Shown: piece by piece, positions 19,768 through 29,625 of the stretch
Layout: the number at the start of each line of letters is the position of its first letter
Position numbering within the stretch: the stretch's first letter is position 1
Assembly: GCA_016713245.1 (NCBI GenBank)
Contig: JADJPM010000004.1
Location: forward strand, 2,542,001-2,606,000
Length of the DNA stretch: 64,000 bases
DNA from: Verrucomicrobiaceae bacterium
GTDB lineage: Bacteria; Verrucomicrobiota; Verrucomicrobiia; Verrucomicrobiales; Verrucomicrobiaceae
Direction of reading: 5' to 3'
Notes under the pieces: generated by a model
Told to the model about the DNA's origin: nothing
Database searches by the model: none
Seen by the model: the letters and a program-made list of their open reading frames with translations, nothing else
Translations under genes and position numbers: made by a program

Positions 19768-22700
19768 ATGAAAGCTTTTGCAGCGCTGTTTTCCGTGTTT
19801 TTCGTCCTTGGTGGCGCTTGTCTGGCTCAGGTGGCCAATGGTGCGTGGGTCTATCCCTCGGCCACGGGGAATCTGCTCTATCAGCTCGACGAGCGTGGGC
19901 AGCGCATCGCGGATTTTTCCCAGTGTGGATATCGTGGCGGGGCGGACCCGCTGCCGAATGTGAATGCCTTAATACCGCAGGCGCGATGGGTGTATGTCAG
20001 CCCGGGCACTGGCGATGATACGGCGCTCATCCAGGCGGCGATCGATTCGGTGGAGGCGATGACGCCGGATGCGAATGGTTGGCGTGGCGTGGTCTTTCTG
20101 AATGCGGGGGAGTATCAACTAGCCACGACGATCACCATCAATGCCGGCGGCGTGGTGCTGAAGGGCGCGGGGGATGATCCCACCACCGGAACGCGGCTGC
20201 GGGCGACGGATGCGCGGCAATACAATCTCATCTCGGTCACCGTCTCCGGCAGCCGCAGCACGGTGGCAGGCACGACTCACGATCTCACTCAGAAGCTGGT
20301 GCCCGCAGGCGCGCGGACGTTTGAGGTGGACAGCACCGCCGGTCTGGCCGTGGGGCACACCGTCATCGTGAAACGCCCCAGCACGGCGAATTGGATCGCG
20401 GACATCGACATGGATCAGCTCGGTCCAGGCAGTCCCGGTGGCCAAGCAGACGATGTGCCGTGGGCACCTGGCTCATTTGATCTGCACTTTGATCGCACCA
20501 TTACGCGGATCGACGGAAACTGGATCACCGTGGATGTGCCGCTGCCGCAGACCTTTGAGCAAGTGTATGGCGGCGGGCAAATCTGGCGCTACACCTGGAC
20601 CAGCCGCCTCCAGCAAGTGGGCATCGAGGACATCTACGGCTTCTCGGATTATGCGGGCACCACGGATGAGCTGCACGCGTGGACTTTCATCCGCATCACG
20701 AACACACAGCATGGCTGGGTGAAAAACATCACCGCGCAGTATTTCGGCTATGCGGCAGTCAGCATTGGCGATGGGGCAAAGTGGCTGACCGTGGCGGACG
20801 CTCAATGCCTGGACCCGATTTCGGTCATCGACGGCGGCCGCCGCTACTCTTTCAACAACGACGGCGCAGAGTGCAGCCTCTTCGTGAACTGCTATGCGCG
20901 GAAAGGGCGGCATGACTTCGTTTTCGGCGCGATGGTGCCTGGACCGAACGCCTTCGTCCACGGCACGGCGGACACGGTTTATAGCGATAGCGGGCCTCAT
21001 CACCGCTGGTCGGTCGGCGGACTCTATGACCTCATCACGGTCAATGGTCACGAGCTCAATGTGCAGAACCGGGGCAACTCCGGCACGGGTCACGGCTGGG
21101 CGGGTGCTTACATGGCGGTGTGGAATTGTAAGGCGAGCACCTTCCGGGTGCGCAATCCCCCCACGGCAAAAAACTGGCTGGTCGGCTCCATCGGCACGAT
21201 CAGCGCCAGCAGTGGTCCAGTCGGCGCGGACCCGGCAGGCACCTATGACAGCAGTGGCCCCTCGGGCACGGGAAAGGCGGTGCACACGCGCAGTCTCTAC
21301 TACGGCCAGCTCCAGCAGCGGCTGAAATGGCCGGGCTCCGAGTTTCGCGAGGTGTGGCTCGGCGATGTGGACCAGCACGCCAGCACGGGCGGCACCGGCG
21401 AAGCGGTGAACTGCGATTCAGCATGGCTCGCCCAAGTGGAGGCACTGGATGTGCCGCCTGCGGTGGCAAAGTCGGACGAAGTGGTAGGCGGTCGTCATGT
21501 CGCGTTTACCTTGGACTTCACACGCACTCCTGGGGACACCATCGTCGCCGCTTCCCTCACGGTGAGTCTGCGTGCCATCGGCAGCGCCACTGCGGACAGC
21601 ATCTGGCTGGATGGCACATCCAGTCCGCAGACTTTTGCCAGCCTCGGCTGGAATCCTGTCTCCACCACGGCACCGACGGTGCGCACGCTGGAGGTTTCGC
21701 CCGCCATGCTCTCGGATGGGCGGCTCAATGTCGCTCTCGGCACCAACTGCGCCGTGGACTACGCGGTGCTGCATTTGCAGGTGCAAAAGCCGCAACCCTC
21801 CGTCTCAACCGTCGTGCTTAACCCCGTAGCCGATGCCTATGTGCAAGGTGGCACCAATGCCGCCAACAACTACGGCACCGCCGCCACGTTGCAGACCAAG
21901 GAGGACTCGAACGTGAGCCTAGATCGCGAGACCTTCCTCCGTTGGGATCTCAGCGGCGTCACCGGAAAAATCGTGCAGGCCAAAGTGAGACTCGCCGGAA
22001 CCTCAACTGGCCAGGTCGGCAATGAAAGTTGTGCGACCTTCGTCAGTGACGACAATTGGGGAGAGACCACCATCACCTTTGCCAACAAACCCGCCGCTGG
22101 GAAACTCTTCGCCCAGTGGCAACCCGTCGTCGGCCAGCCCGCCGAGTTCTTCGTCACCCCCGACGCCGTTGATACCATGTTGGAGACCAGCAAGCTGCTT
22201 TCCCTCCGCATCGTCTCCACTGCCGACCACGGTGCTGCGGGTAATGTCAGCTACGCCTCACGCGAAAACGCCACCACCGCCAATCGTCCGCAACTCATCC
22301 TCACCATCGAGAACCCGCCCACCGCTGCCATCAAAGCCGCCACCGGAAGCACGTTGAATATCGACAACGCATGGACCAACGGCTTCGTGCCCGTGAATCC
22401 CGACACAGCCACCTGGAATACCACCTCGCTGACAGGCACCCTGACCTTTGACACCGATCTGAACTGGGCAGGACTCATCCTCAGCAATCCCGCCGGACCC
22501 CTCACCTTCAACAGCAGCCAGTTCCTCCTGCTCGGCACCGGCGGCATCGACATGTCCGCCTACACGGCCAGCCTCACGCTCAATCACCCCGTGTATCTCG
22601 CCGACAACCAGACATGGAATGTCGGCGCGAGCAGCAGCATCGCCGCCAACGGAGCCGTGTCAGGCCCGGCCGCCCTCACCAAAACAGGCACCGGCACAGT

Positions 22701-24921
22701 CACCCTTTCCGGCACCAGCACTTACACAGGCAACACCACCCTCGATCAAGGCACGCTCGCCTTCACCGGCAGCCAATCGCTTCCCAGCGGCCTCACCTTC
22801 GGCACTGCCGCCACCAACACCACGACAGGCATCCTCGATCTCACCGCGTCCACCGCCACGTTCGGGGGTGCCTTGCTCGTGAACACCAACTCAATCACCG
22901 CCAATGAAATCAACATCGGCACCGGGCAGACGCTCACCATCAACAACAACGTCCAGATCGGTGTGACCGCACCCACCGTCGCCAGCACTTCCAATCTGAC
23001 GATGAAGGGCGGTGGCACTCTAAGCGTCGCCACACCCTCAGCGGGCACCTTTGCCGTCGCTGCCGCCAGCGGCACCACTTCGAGGCAAGATGCCACGCTT
23101 GATCTCACGGCACTCAAGGCAACGACGATCAACACTAGCATCACTGGCACCCTGCGGGTCGGTCCTTCGACCAACAACTTCAATGGCAGAGGCACCCTGC
23201 TGCTGCCCGTTCCTACTGTCGCAGACACGCTGGCCACCACCACGCTCACCGCCGCCACCCTCGCCGTGGGCAACGGCAGCTCCGGCGGAGGCACGATGAA
23301 TAACCTCACACTCGGCACCGGACTGACCACCATCAACGCCACCAACATCAATGTCGGCACCGGCAGTCGCGATGTCGGCCAGATCATTTACGGCCAGGCC
23401 GCGGGCGACCTCATCATTCGCGCCGCCGATGGCATCAGCCGCGCCACCGCCATCAACGTGGCAAGCATCAATGGAAACACCGCCAACTCCCAAACCTCCA
23501 GCGTGGACCTCAGCGGCCATGATGCCGACATCCTCGTCACCTCACTCAATGTCGGCAACCAGACACGGCCAGGCACATTGACCATCGCGTTCAACTTCGG
23601 CCAGGGAGACCACTCGCTCGCCAGCAAGCTCGATGTCACCAACGTCAACATCGGCTTCCGCCCGCAAACGACGACCACCACCACCGTCACCCACACATCC
23701 CGTGTGAACCTTTCCGGCGGCACGGTAACTTTTGGCAATGCCAGCAGCACCGGCAGCGGCGTGGACATCGGCAACAGTGCATTCTTTGGCAATGGATCGA
23801 CCACCGGCAGCGTCATCGGCGAGCTGAACATCAGCGGCGGCAGCGTGACCATTCACCAAAGCACCACTCTCCTCGCCGCCATGCGTCTGGGCACAAACAT
23901 CACCTCTGGGAATGCCACCGTCACCGCCACCCTGAACCTCACCGGCGGCACCACCACCCTCGGCGGCGACATCATCCGCAACGCCACGTCCCCGCGCACC
24001 ACCTCCACCGTCAAAATCAGCGGTGGCAGCCTCAACATGGGCGGTCACGACATCGGCAACGCCACCGAAGTCATCACCCTCACCGCTGAATCCGGCACGC
24101 TCAGCAACCTCGCCAGCATCAACGGCACTGGCGGTCTCACCAAGACCACCGCCGGAACCCTCACCCTCTCCGGCACCAACACCTACACCGGTCCCACCCT
24201 CATCAGCAGCGGCGCTCTCGCTCTCGGATCAAACAACGCCCTGCCCGCCACAGCCCTCTCCATCGCCGCCGCCACCTTAAATGCCGCCACCTTCACCGAC
24301 ACCCTCGGCACGCTGAACGTCACCGCCGCCGCCACCGTGAATCTTGGCACCGGAGCCGCGCTCACCTTTGCCGACAGCAGCACCATCACCTGGCCCGGCA
24401 CGCTTACGATCACCGGCCCCTTCATCTCCGGCGCATCACTCCGCTTCGGCACCACCTCCACCGCGCTCACCGCCACACAGCTCGGCAAAATCAGTGCCGC
24501 AGGCTTCACCAGCTTCACTTTAAACAGCAGCGGCTACCTCATCGGCACGCCCACCGCTGCCACCTACACCACATGGCAAACCGCCAACCCCGGTTCCGGA
24601 ACATTCACCACCGACCACGACAGCGATGGTGTCTCCAATGGCATCGAGTTCTTCATCGGCGGCAACAGCAACACCACCGGCACGACTCCATTGCCCGGCG
24701 TCACCAACACCGGCGGCACCCTGAGCATCACCTGGACCAAATCCGCCACCTACCCAGGCACCTACGGCACCAACTTCTGGATCGAATCAAGCGACACCCT
24801 CACCGGCACCTGGACCACCGAAACCGTGGGCGGAACCGTCACCGTGAACGGCAACAACATCACCTACACCTTCCCCGCCAGCGCGAGACGCTTCGTGCGG
24901 CTGAAGGTGGTGGGACCGTGA
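19768..24921 (+). CDS. Exported pectate-lyase-like beta-helix protein with CBM96-like module and autotransporter-type repeats
   Basis: 1717 aa from the ATG at 19768, chosen because it begins the signal peptide MKAFAALFSVFFVLGGACLA; a GTG at 19717 would add 17 unlikely residues. Residues about 40-560 are a pectate lyase superfamily-like right-handed beta-helix (DDTALIQAAIDSVEA, GVVFLNAGEYQL, VVLKGAGDDPTTGT). About 670-850 resembles the CBM96/DNRLRE carbohydrate-binding module (DAYVQGGTNAANNYGTAATL, FLRWDLSGV). The rest is Thr/Gly-rich with autotransporter-associated beta-strand repeats (LTLSGTNTYTG-type at nucleotides about 22672-22770 and 24133-24230), then the shared C-terminal module. A surface or secreted polysaccharide-binding protein; lyase activity is uncertain. 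Confidence 0.82.
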   Translation: MKAFAALFSVFFVLGGACLAQVANGAWVYPSATGNLLYQLDERGQRIADFSQCGYRGGADPLPNVNALIPQARWVYVSPGTGDDTALIQAAIDSVEAMTPDANGWRGVVFLNAGEYQLATTITINAGGVVLKGAGDDPTTGTRLRATDARQYNLISVTVSGSRSTVAGTTHDLTQKLVPAGARTFEVDSTAGLAVGHTVIVKRPSTANWIADIDMDQLGPGSPGGQADDVPWAPGSFDLHFDRTITRIDGNWITVDVPLPQTFEQVYGGGQIWRYTWTSRLQQVGIEDIYGFSDYAGTTDELHAWTFIRITNTQHGWVKNITAQYFGYAAVSIGDGAKWLTVADAQCLDPISVIDGGRRYSFNNDGAECSLFVNCYARKGRHDFVFGAMVPGPNAFVHGTADTVYSDSGPHHRWSVGGLYDLITVNGHELNVQNRGNSGTGHGWAGAYMAVWNCKASTFRVRNPPTAKNWLVGSIGTISASSGPVGADPAGTYDSSGPSGTGKAVHTRSLYYGQLQQRLKWPGSEFREVWLGDVDQHASTGGTGEAVNCDSAWLAQVEALDVPPAVAKSDEVVGGRHVAFTLDFTRTPGDTIVAASLTVSLRAIGSATADSIWLDGTSSPQTFASLGWNPVSTTAPTVRTLEVSPAMLSDGRLNVALGTNCAVDYAVLHLQVQKPQPSVSTVVLNPVADAYVQGGTNAANNYGTAATLQTKEDSNVSLDRETFLRWDLSGVTGKIVQAKVRLAGTSTGQVGNESCATFVSDDNWGETTITFANKPAAGKLFAQWQPVVGQPAEFFVTPDAVDTMLETSKLLSLRIVSTADHGAAGNVSYASRENATTANRPQLILTIENPPTAAIKAATGSTLNIDNAWTNGFVPVNPDTATWNTTSLTGTLTFDTDLNWAGLILSNPAGPLTFNSSQFLLLGTGGIDMSAYTASLTLNHPVYLADNQTWNVGASSSIAANGAVSGPAALTKTGTGTVTLSGTSTYTGNTTLDQGTLAFTGSQSLPSGLTFGTAATNTTTGILDLTASTATFGGALLVNTNSITANEINIGTGQTLTINNNVQIGVTAPTVASTSNLTMKGGGTLSVATPSAGTFAVAAASGTTSRQDATLDLTALKATTINTSITGTLRVGPSTNNFNGRGTLLLPVPTVADTLATTTLTAATLAVGNGSSGGGTMNNLTLGTGLTTINATNINVGTGSRDVGQIIYGQAAGDLIIRAADGISRATAINVASINGNTANSQTSSVDLSGHDADILVTSLNVGNQTRPGTLTIAFNFGQGDHSLASKLDVTNVNIGFRPQTTTTTTVTHTSRVNLSGGTVTFGNASSTGSGVDIGNSAFFGNGSTTGSVIGELNISGGSVTIHQSTTLLAAMRLGTNITSGNATVTATLNLTGGTTTLGGDIIRNATSPRTTSTVKISGGSLNMGGHDIGNATEVITLTAESGTLSNLASINGTGGLTKTTAGTLTLSGTNTYTGPTLISSGALALGSNNALPATALSIAAATLNAATFTDTLGTLNVTAAATVNLGTGAALTFADSSTITWPGTLTITGPFISGASLRFGTTSTALTATQLGKISAAGFTSFTLNSSGYLIGTPTAATYTTWQTANPGSGTFTTDHDSDGVSNGIEFFIGGNSNTTGTTPLPGVTNTGGTLSITWTKSATYPGTYGTNFWIESSDTLTGTWTTETVGGTVTVNGNNITYTFPASARRFVRLKVVGP
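24697..24921 (+). repeat. C-terminal cassette, copy C
   Basis: The last 225 bp of the beta-helix gene; about 8-9 differences from copies A and B by eye. Its final 76 bp (24846-24921) also form the left member of a direct repeat with the orphan fragment at 29525-29600. Confidence 0.9.
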
Positions 24922-24937
24922 GTAGCAGAGTGTGGTT

Positions 24938-24952
24938 CAGTCCTCTGGACTG
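24938..24952. terminator. Small hairpin between convergent genes
   Basis: CAGTCC-TCT-GGACTG, a perfect 6-bp stem in the 31-bp gap between the convergent beta-helix and STAND genes. There is no T-run, so a role as terminator is only a possibility. Confidence 0.25.
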
Positions 24953-27900
24953 CTATTCAATTGTGTAATACTCGACACCCCGATTGTTAGTGATTGCGGC
25001 AAAGGTATTGTCATCTGCCAAGTTGCTGACTTCAACGCCTTCACTTCGGATAACATGGCGGCCGACCAACTCGAAAGAATCGAGATCTCTCACGGTGATC
25101 ACTGTGGACCTATCCTCTTCGTCTGAGAGTAATAGTCTTCTTGTGCGAGGATTTATTCTCACATGGAACGCATACTCTGGTAGGATTTGAGCACGCTCAT
25201 ATTTGCCAGACCTCCACGAGAGAACGTTTCGACCATCTGATATAAAAATCTCTCCTTCGTGTTCCGCGAGCGAGTTTGCTGACAAAGAGAGAAAGCGTGT
25301 GCCTTCTGGTAGGGGCTGGACTGTGGCTTGTCTTGAGTGAAGAAATCTCCAAACAAGCAGTTGATGGTCAGCTCTCAGGATAACAAGTGACTTGCTGTCG
25401 CTGGAGAAGCAAATGTCAGTGACTTCACCTTCGGTAAGGCTCTTTCCAAACGGAATATCGAGCGTCGCCATGCACTCACCGGTATCCACGCTCCAAACTC
25501 TCACCTTTTCCCCTTCACAGACCGTGGCGGCATATCCGGCATCGGGTGAAACAGTGGTCTTGCTCACTGCGTAGCGCGGGCCTTGCTTGCGGCGCACTAC
25601 AGCCTTCGAGACTTTGAGTCGTTGCGAGTTTTCAACGAATCTTCTGTATTCCTTTCCGATCAACTGCCGAATGCTTTCGGGAGTATTTACGCGCTGTAGA
25701 CCTCCTCTTGTGAGATTGGCTGAATACAAGAGTCCATCGTCATATCCGAGTAGAGCCACTCCGCATGGGTTGGTGACAGTGATATTCCCCAGTCGTCCAT
25801 CCTCGAGTCGGTCTCCGCTCCAATCGGAAACAAAATGCTTATCATCGGGACTACGTCTGAACTCAAACAAGAGGTTGTTAGTGCCAAACTTGCGGAGCGA
25901 AACCGCCCCATTCTCATCGGACATCAAACAGCCATTTTTTTCGCCAAGCATAACGAGAGGAGGTCTGGCTCGATTTGACGACTGTTTGCTATGCGAGCTA
26001 GCAAAACGCAATTCATCTCCCGTGTGAAAGTAATCTCCAGATCGAGCAAATCGCGAAGCGTTTCGCGGGCTGTATCCAAGCGAATCAATGGTCAGTTTTC
26101 GCCTCGTATCGATCACCTCGCCAAGACTCGTCAACACAACGCTCGAAGAGCTAGAGATCGCCTGAGGTTCAGGAACTGGATCAAAAGCTCCAGTCACTAC
26201 AAGCTTTCTTGTCGCGATTTCCATCACACGCAGTTCTGTGCCATCACCATTCCACAAGGTCTCTTTCCATGCGATGTGGTGCCCTGAATCTGAGAACCGG
26301 ACACCGCTGGCTTTGTATTGGGAAGGCAATACAATCGGGAGCTCACGGCGCTGAACAACGTCGATCAATTCAATTCCATGATAAGCACCGTATGCAGCAA
26401 GACGGCCATCGCGCGAGATAGCAATACTTCGGGTTTCCTTGGGGCGAATGCCACCGGGTATCAGCAGCCTTCCAGACAGCAGGTCTATGAGGTGTATGCA
26501 AGGATCAAACCCCTGATCATCCATTGCAATTCCCACTCTAAGGTCTTCTGAAACTGCGAATTCGGACGCAGGGGAAAGCGGAAGCTCGCAAATCACTGAT
26601 CGTGAATCCAAGTGAAGCACAGTATTGCCAAGGAGAACACGAGTGTGGTCAAACGAGACGAAGAATGCCACATCAGGCCCTGGTTGAAATGGAAGCTTGA
26701 TCGACCAACTTTCAATCTGCCGCTCAGACCATAGGTCAAATCGGGACACCACAACGATTGCTTTGGTTGTTTCGTAATCATCTTCATCGTCTGGCTCTGC
26801 CAAATCCCAGCGCCACCCCTCTCTCAACTCGTGAGACACCCATTGGAATGGCTTTTCATGCCGCCGGATAGTTCGCCGAGAACTCCATTGAGCTGGGTTT
26901 GCGAGAATGATTCTTCCTAATGCTAACGATTGCTTCCAGCCGGCTTCTGCGACCGGCCCATCGGCGCAAAAGTTCCGTGCCAATTGAGCAATATCGAAAC
27001 ATTCGCGTGACAGATCGGGCCCGGACGAACGAATAAACTCAGCAAACTCGAGAACATCGCTCCTTATCGTGATCGGAGGGCTGTTATCTGGCGTAAGGTC
27101 GTCGTGTTGACTGACGCTCCGTGGTGGAGGATCCAATCTTCCCAACTTTCTCAGACTACACAGTGCCGGACCTGTTCCCTGATCCAGATGCGCGTCGTGG
27201 CCAGATACGACGGCTTCGGTGGATTCCGTCAGCCATTCCGCAGAACCCTCAGTTTCGGCTGGAAGAGGACATTCCCCCCCATGGGATGGGCGCAGGTCAA
27301 AAAATCGCTCACAATCTCTGAGGAGCTGGGTGTAGAGTCCAGCCTTTGCCCTTAGAGAAATATGATCAAGCGATGTTACAATTCTGGTGATTCGGGTCTC
27401 CCATTTCGGTAACTCGGCTGGGTCACAGTCTTCGATGGCATCGCACATGTGGCGCAGGCTCCAGCGGACAGCATATTGGCGTTCAGAAATTGGCTCTGCA
27501 CCCCAGAGCGCAATCCGTTCACGCACCATCCGGACTCCCTTGAGGTGACTTCGATAAATAACGTCTCTCAATGCGTTGTGGTGAATTGTGTGTCCCTGTC
27601 CGGAGATCGCAAGCACTGGTCTTGTCTCCGCAAACGCAAGATCGAAACGACTTTGGGGCCAATCCAAAACTTCACAACTTAGGCTCGGAGTTAGAGCCTC
27701 GTATGCAACAGCATACAAACAGATTAGGAGCAACGGATCAGGCAAGGGGTCAGACGAGCCAAATTTTACTTTTGCCGCATTGAGAAACTCCTGTGCAGGT
27801 AAATTTGCCTCTGCGTGTGCCAGTGCCAACAACCTTCCAATTACATCAAAAGCGGACGCTTGCTGCTTTTCCATGGAACGGCGCACCATAGTTTGAATAA

Positions 27901-29401
27901 CTCGTTCATAGTATTCTGCCAACCCCTTGGGCAGGCTGAAGTCCGCGGCGATGGGTGCTGTCGATTGCTGGAAGTCTGCCGCGAAAAGCGCGAGATATAG
28001 CGGGCTTCCTTGAGAGGCTTCGCCGACTTGCTCCATCAGTCTAGGTATAGCATCAATCCCTGGGCAGTTATTGAGTAGAAACTGTGACGTTTCCGCATCA
28101 CTGAACGGACCGAGCACGATGGTCTCTGTTGGAACCGAATCTACAATCCCACGTAGAATATCGTGTCTGGCTGTTTCTGGTCGCGTCGAAAACAACCAAC
28201 GGACGCTAGGCGGTGTATTTGCGAGACTGCCAAGGTAGTGTTGGAAAGCCTTCGGCAGCTTTTTGTCTTTGGATGAATGGCTCCGCCATTCATCGTCTAG
28301 CCCATCAATCACCACCAACAGAGGGGTGGAGATGGAAGCCGCTGCACTATTCAGAATCTCGCGGAACTCAGAAGCCCGCGCTTTTGGTGCGCCATCTTTT
28401 CCTGGTTCAAAGACAATCCCAAATTTTTCCGCTAGCTGAACAGCGAGGTTCAGAAAGCATTCTCCAAGATCCAAGGTGTGTGCAGAGCGTTCGTCAAAGA
28501 AGTGATAACAGGCAGCTTGCTCCTTCGCGAAATGCGCTAGTAGACAGGTTTTCCCATATCCCGGATCTCCTTCCACTATTTGACATGATGCGCCGCCCCC
28601 AAGCAGCCACTCGTTAATCAAAGCTTCCGGATGGGTGCGGGCTTGGTAATGTTGTGCCTTTGCCGAAAGGGTCTCTTTCCACCAATTGGCTGGTCGCTCT
28701 TTTGAGTCCAAGGGTCGAGGGAACAGTTGATTGAAGAGCCGCTCGGAGTGGCTTCCAATCGGTTCAATTCGCCGCGAACCGTCGGCATAGCAGAGATATT
28801 CTATGCCTCTATCGGAGGCAGCATTGAAGTAAAAGCATCGCCCACATGTGGAGTGAAGCACCAACGGTTCGAGAGACAGGTCATCTTTGGCATCAACGAG
28901 AAGCGGAGCAAATGCTTCAAGTATGACACGGAGGTAGCCATCCAGCTCGGTGTTCAGCTCTTCGTATTCTTCGTCTTCACGAATCGCAGCGTGCCCCCAG
29001 TTTTCATTTCGACTTTTGACCGCCTGGCCCACAACTTCTTCTAGATCGTGGACTTTCCAAGCCTCCGCAGCCTCCACCAGCTTTCCTTCGGCTGACGTAG
29101 ATGTAGCTTGGGTCAGGCACGTCCGCAATATCGCAACATAGTGACCAAGCGCTGGTCGTTGCAGCCATCGCCGGTGCTCATCTGAGAATTCGTTTTTCGG
29201 GTGAGCAAGATAAAGCGCTTTCACTGCAACGTGCTTGATCAGCACTTCCAACGCATTGATCAAAAGACCAAAACGACGCATCTGAGTCCCCGACTTGCTT
29301 CTAGAAAGCAATCGCTCAAAGGTGGTTCGTAACGGCTTCGGTAGGCCGCTGTAACGTTGAGATTTTCTGGGGTTCGACATTCCGAGAAGAGGTAAGCCCA
29401 T
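24953..29401 (-). CDS. HEPN-STAND NTPase with C-terminal beta-propeller; candidate anti-phage protein
   Basis: 1482 aa, cytoplasmic (no signal peptide). The N-terminal ~180 residues are helical and contain R131-N-x4-H137 in KSRNENWGHAA, the HEPN ribonuclease-type motif. The NTPase has Walker A GDPGYGKT (278-285), Walker B LLVVIDGLDD (361-370) and a STRPE sensor-like motif (405-409), as in NACHT/STAND proteins. A helical middle part is followed, from about residue 850, by WD40-like beta-propeller blades (SIAISRDGRLAAYG, VRVWSVDTGECMATL, LLVWRFLHS). This is the sensor-switch-effector layout of Avs-like and other abortive-infection STANDs: the propeller would sense a phage product and the HEPN domain cut RNA. 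GC content is visibly lower than that of all neighbours, suggesting transfer. Start at 29401; an ATG at 29380 is possible. Confidence 0.82.
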   Translation of the reverse strand: MGLPLLGMSNPRKSQRYSGLPKPLRTTFERLLSRSKSGTQMRRFGLLINALEVLIKHVAVKALYLAHPKNEFSDEHRRWLQRPALGHYVAILRTCLTQATSTSAEGKLVEAAEAWKVHDLEEVVGQAVKSRNENWGHAAIREDEEYEELNTELDGYLRVILEAFAPLLVDAKDDLSLEPLVLHSTCGRCFYFNAASDRGIEYLCYADGSRRIEPIGSHSERLFNQLFPRPLDSKERPANWWKETLSAKAQHYQARTHPEALINEWLLGGGASCQIVEGDPGYGKTCLLAHFAKEQAACYHFFDERSAHTLDLGECFLNLAVQLAEKFGIVFEPGKDGAPKARASEFREILNSAAASISTPLLVVIDGLDDEWRSHSSKDKKLPKAFQHYLGSLANTPPSVRWLFSTRPETARHDILRGIVDSVPTETIVLGPFSDAETSQFLLNNCPGIDAIPRLMEQVGEASQGSPLYLALFAADFQQSTAPIAADFSLPKGLAEYYERVIQTMVRRSMEKQQASAFDVIGRLLALAHAEANLPAQEFLNAAKVKFGSSDPLPDPLLLICLYAVAYEALTPSLSCEVLDWPQSRFDLAFAETRPVLAISGQGHTIHHNALRDVIYRSHLKGVRMVRERIALWGAEPISERQYAVRWSLRHMCDAIEDCDPAELPKWETRITRIVTSLDHISLRAKAGLYTQLLRDCERFFDLRPSHGGECPLPAETEGSAEWLTESTEAVVSGHDAHLDQGTGPALCSLRKLGRLDPPPRSVSQHDDLTPDNSPPITIRSDVLEFAEFIRSSGPDLSRECFDIAQLARNFCADGPVAEAGWKQSLALGRIILANPAQWSSRRTIRRHEKPFQWVSHELREGWRWDLAEPDDEDDYETTKAIVVVSRFDLWSERQIESWSIKLPFQPGPDVAFFVSFDHTRVLLGNTVLHLDSRSVICELPLSPASEFAVSEDLRVGIAMDDQGFDPCIHLIDLLSGRLLIPGGIRPKETRSIAISRDGRLAAYGAYHGIELIDVVQRRELPIVLPSQYKASGVRFSDSGHHIAWKETLWNGDGTELRVMEIATRKLVVTGAFDPVPEPQAISSSSSVVLTSLGEVIDTRRKLTIDSLGYSPRNASRFARSGDYFHTGDELRFASSHSKQSSNRARPPLVMLGEKNGCLMSDENGAVSLRKFGTNNLLFEFRRSPDDKHFVSDWSGDRLEDGRLGNITVTNPCGVALLGYDDGLLYSANLTRGGLQRVNTPESIRQLIGKEYRRFVENSQRLKVSKAVVRRKQGPRYAVSKTTVSPDAGYAATVCEGEKVRVWSVDTGECMATLDIPFGKSLTEGEVTDICFSSDSKSLVILRADHQLLVWRFLHSRQATVQPLPEGTRFLSLSANSLAEHEGEIFISDGRNVLSWRSGKYERAQILPEYAFHVRINPRTRRLLLSDEEDRSTVITVRDLDSFELVGRHVIRSEGVEVSNLADDNTFAAITNNRGVEYYTIE

Positions 29402-29524
29402 GTTGCCAGAATCTTCTTATCCGGCGAGGGGCATGTTGCGACTTTTGACCCACAACGCCAACTGCCAAAATCATTTCGCCTTCGAACCCACTGCCTACCT
29501 GACCGGAAGCTGGGCAGTGGCGGC

Positions 29525-29600
29525 GAACGGCAACAACATCACCTACACCTTCCCCGCGAGTGCGAGACGCTTCGTGCGGCTGAAAGTGGTGGGACCATGA
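29525..29600 (+). repeat. Orphan 3' fragment of the C-terminal cassette
   Basis: These 76 bp match 24846-24921 with four mismatches and encode NGNNITYTFPASARRFVRLK plus VVGP and a stop, but no large gene precedes them; the frame opens only at 29400. With copy C it forms a direct repeat bracketing the STAND gene. Confidence 0.88.
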
Positions 29601-29625
29601 CGAGCATCCTCGTCGCCGATGTGGC

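Noticed and set aside
22672..24230. Short repeated units resembling a CRISPR array
   Set aside because: They are in-frame autotransporter-type protein repeats of unequal spacing, with no constant repeat/variable spacer pattern.
29400..29600. 66-codon frame containing the orphan cassette as a real small gene
   Set aside because: Only the last 25 residues are conserved, there is no signal peptide, and the start lies at the divergent STAND start; a truncated remnant is more likely.
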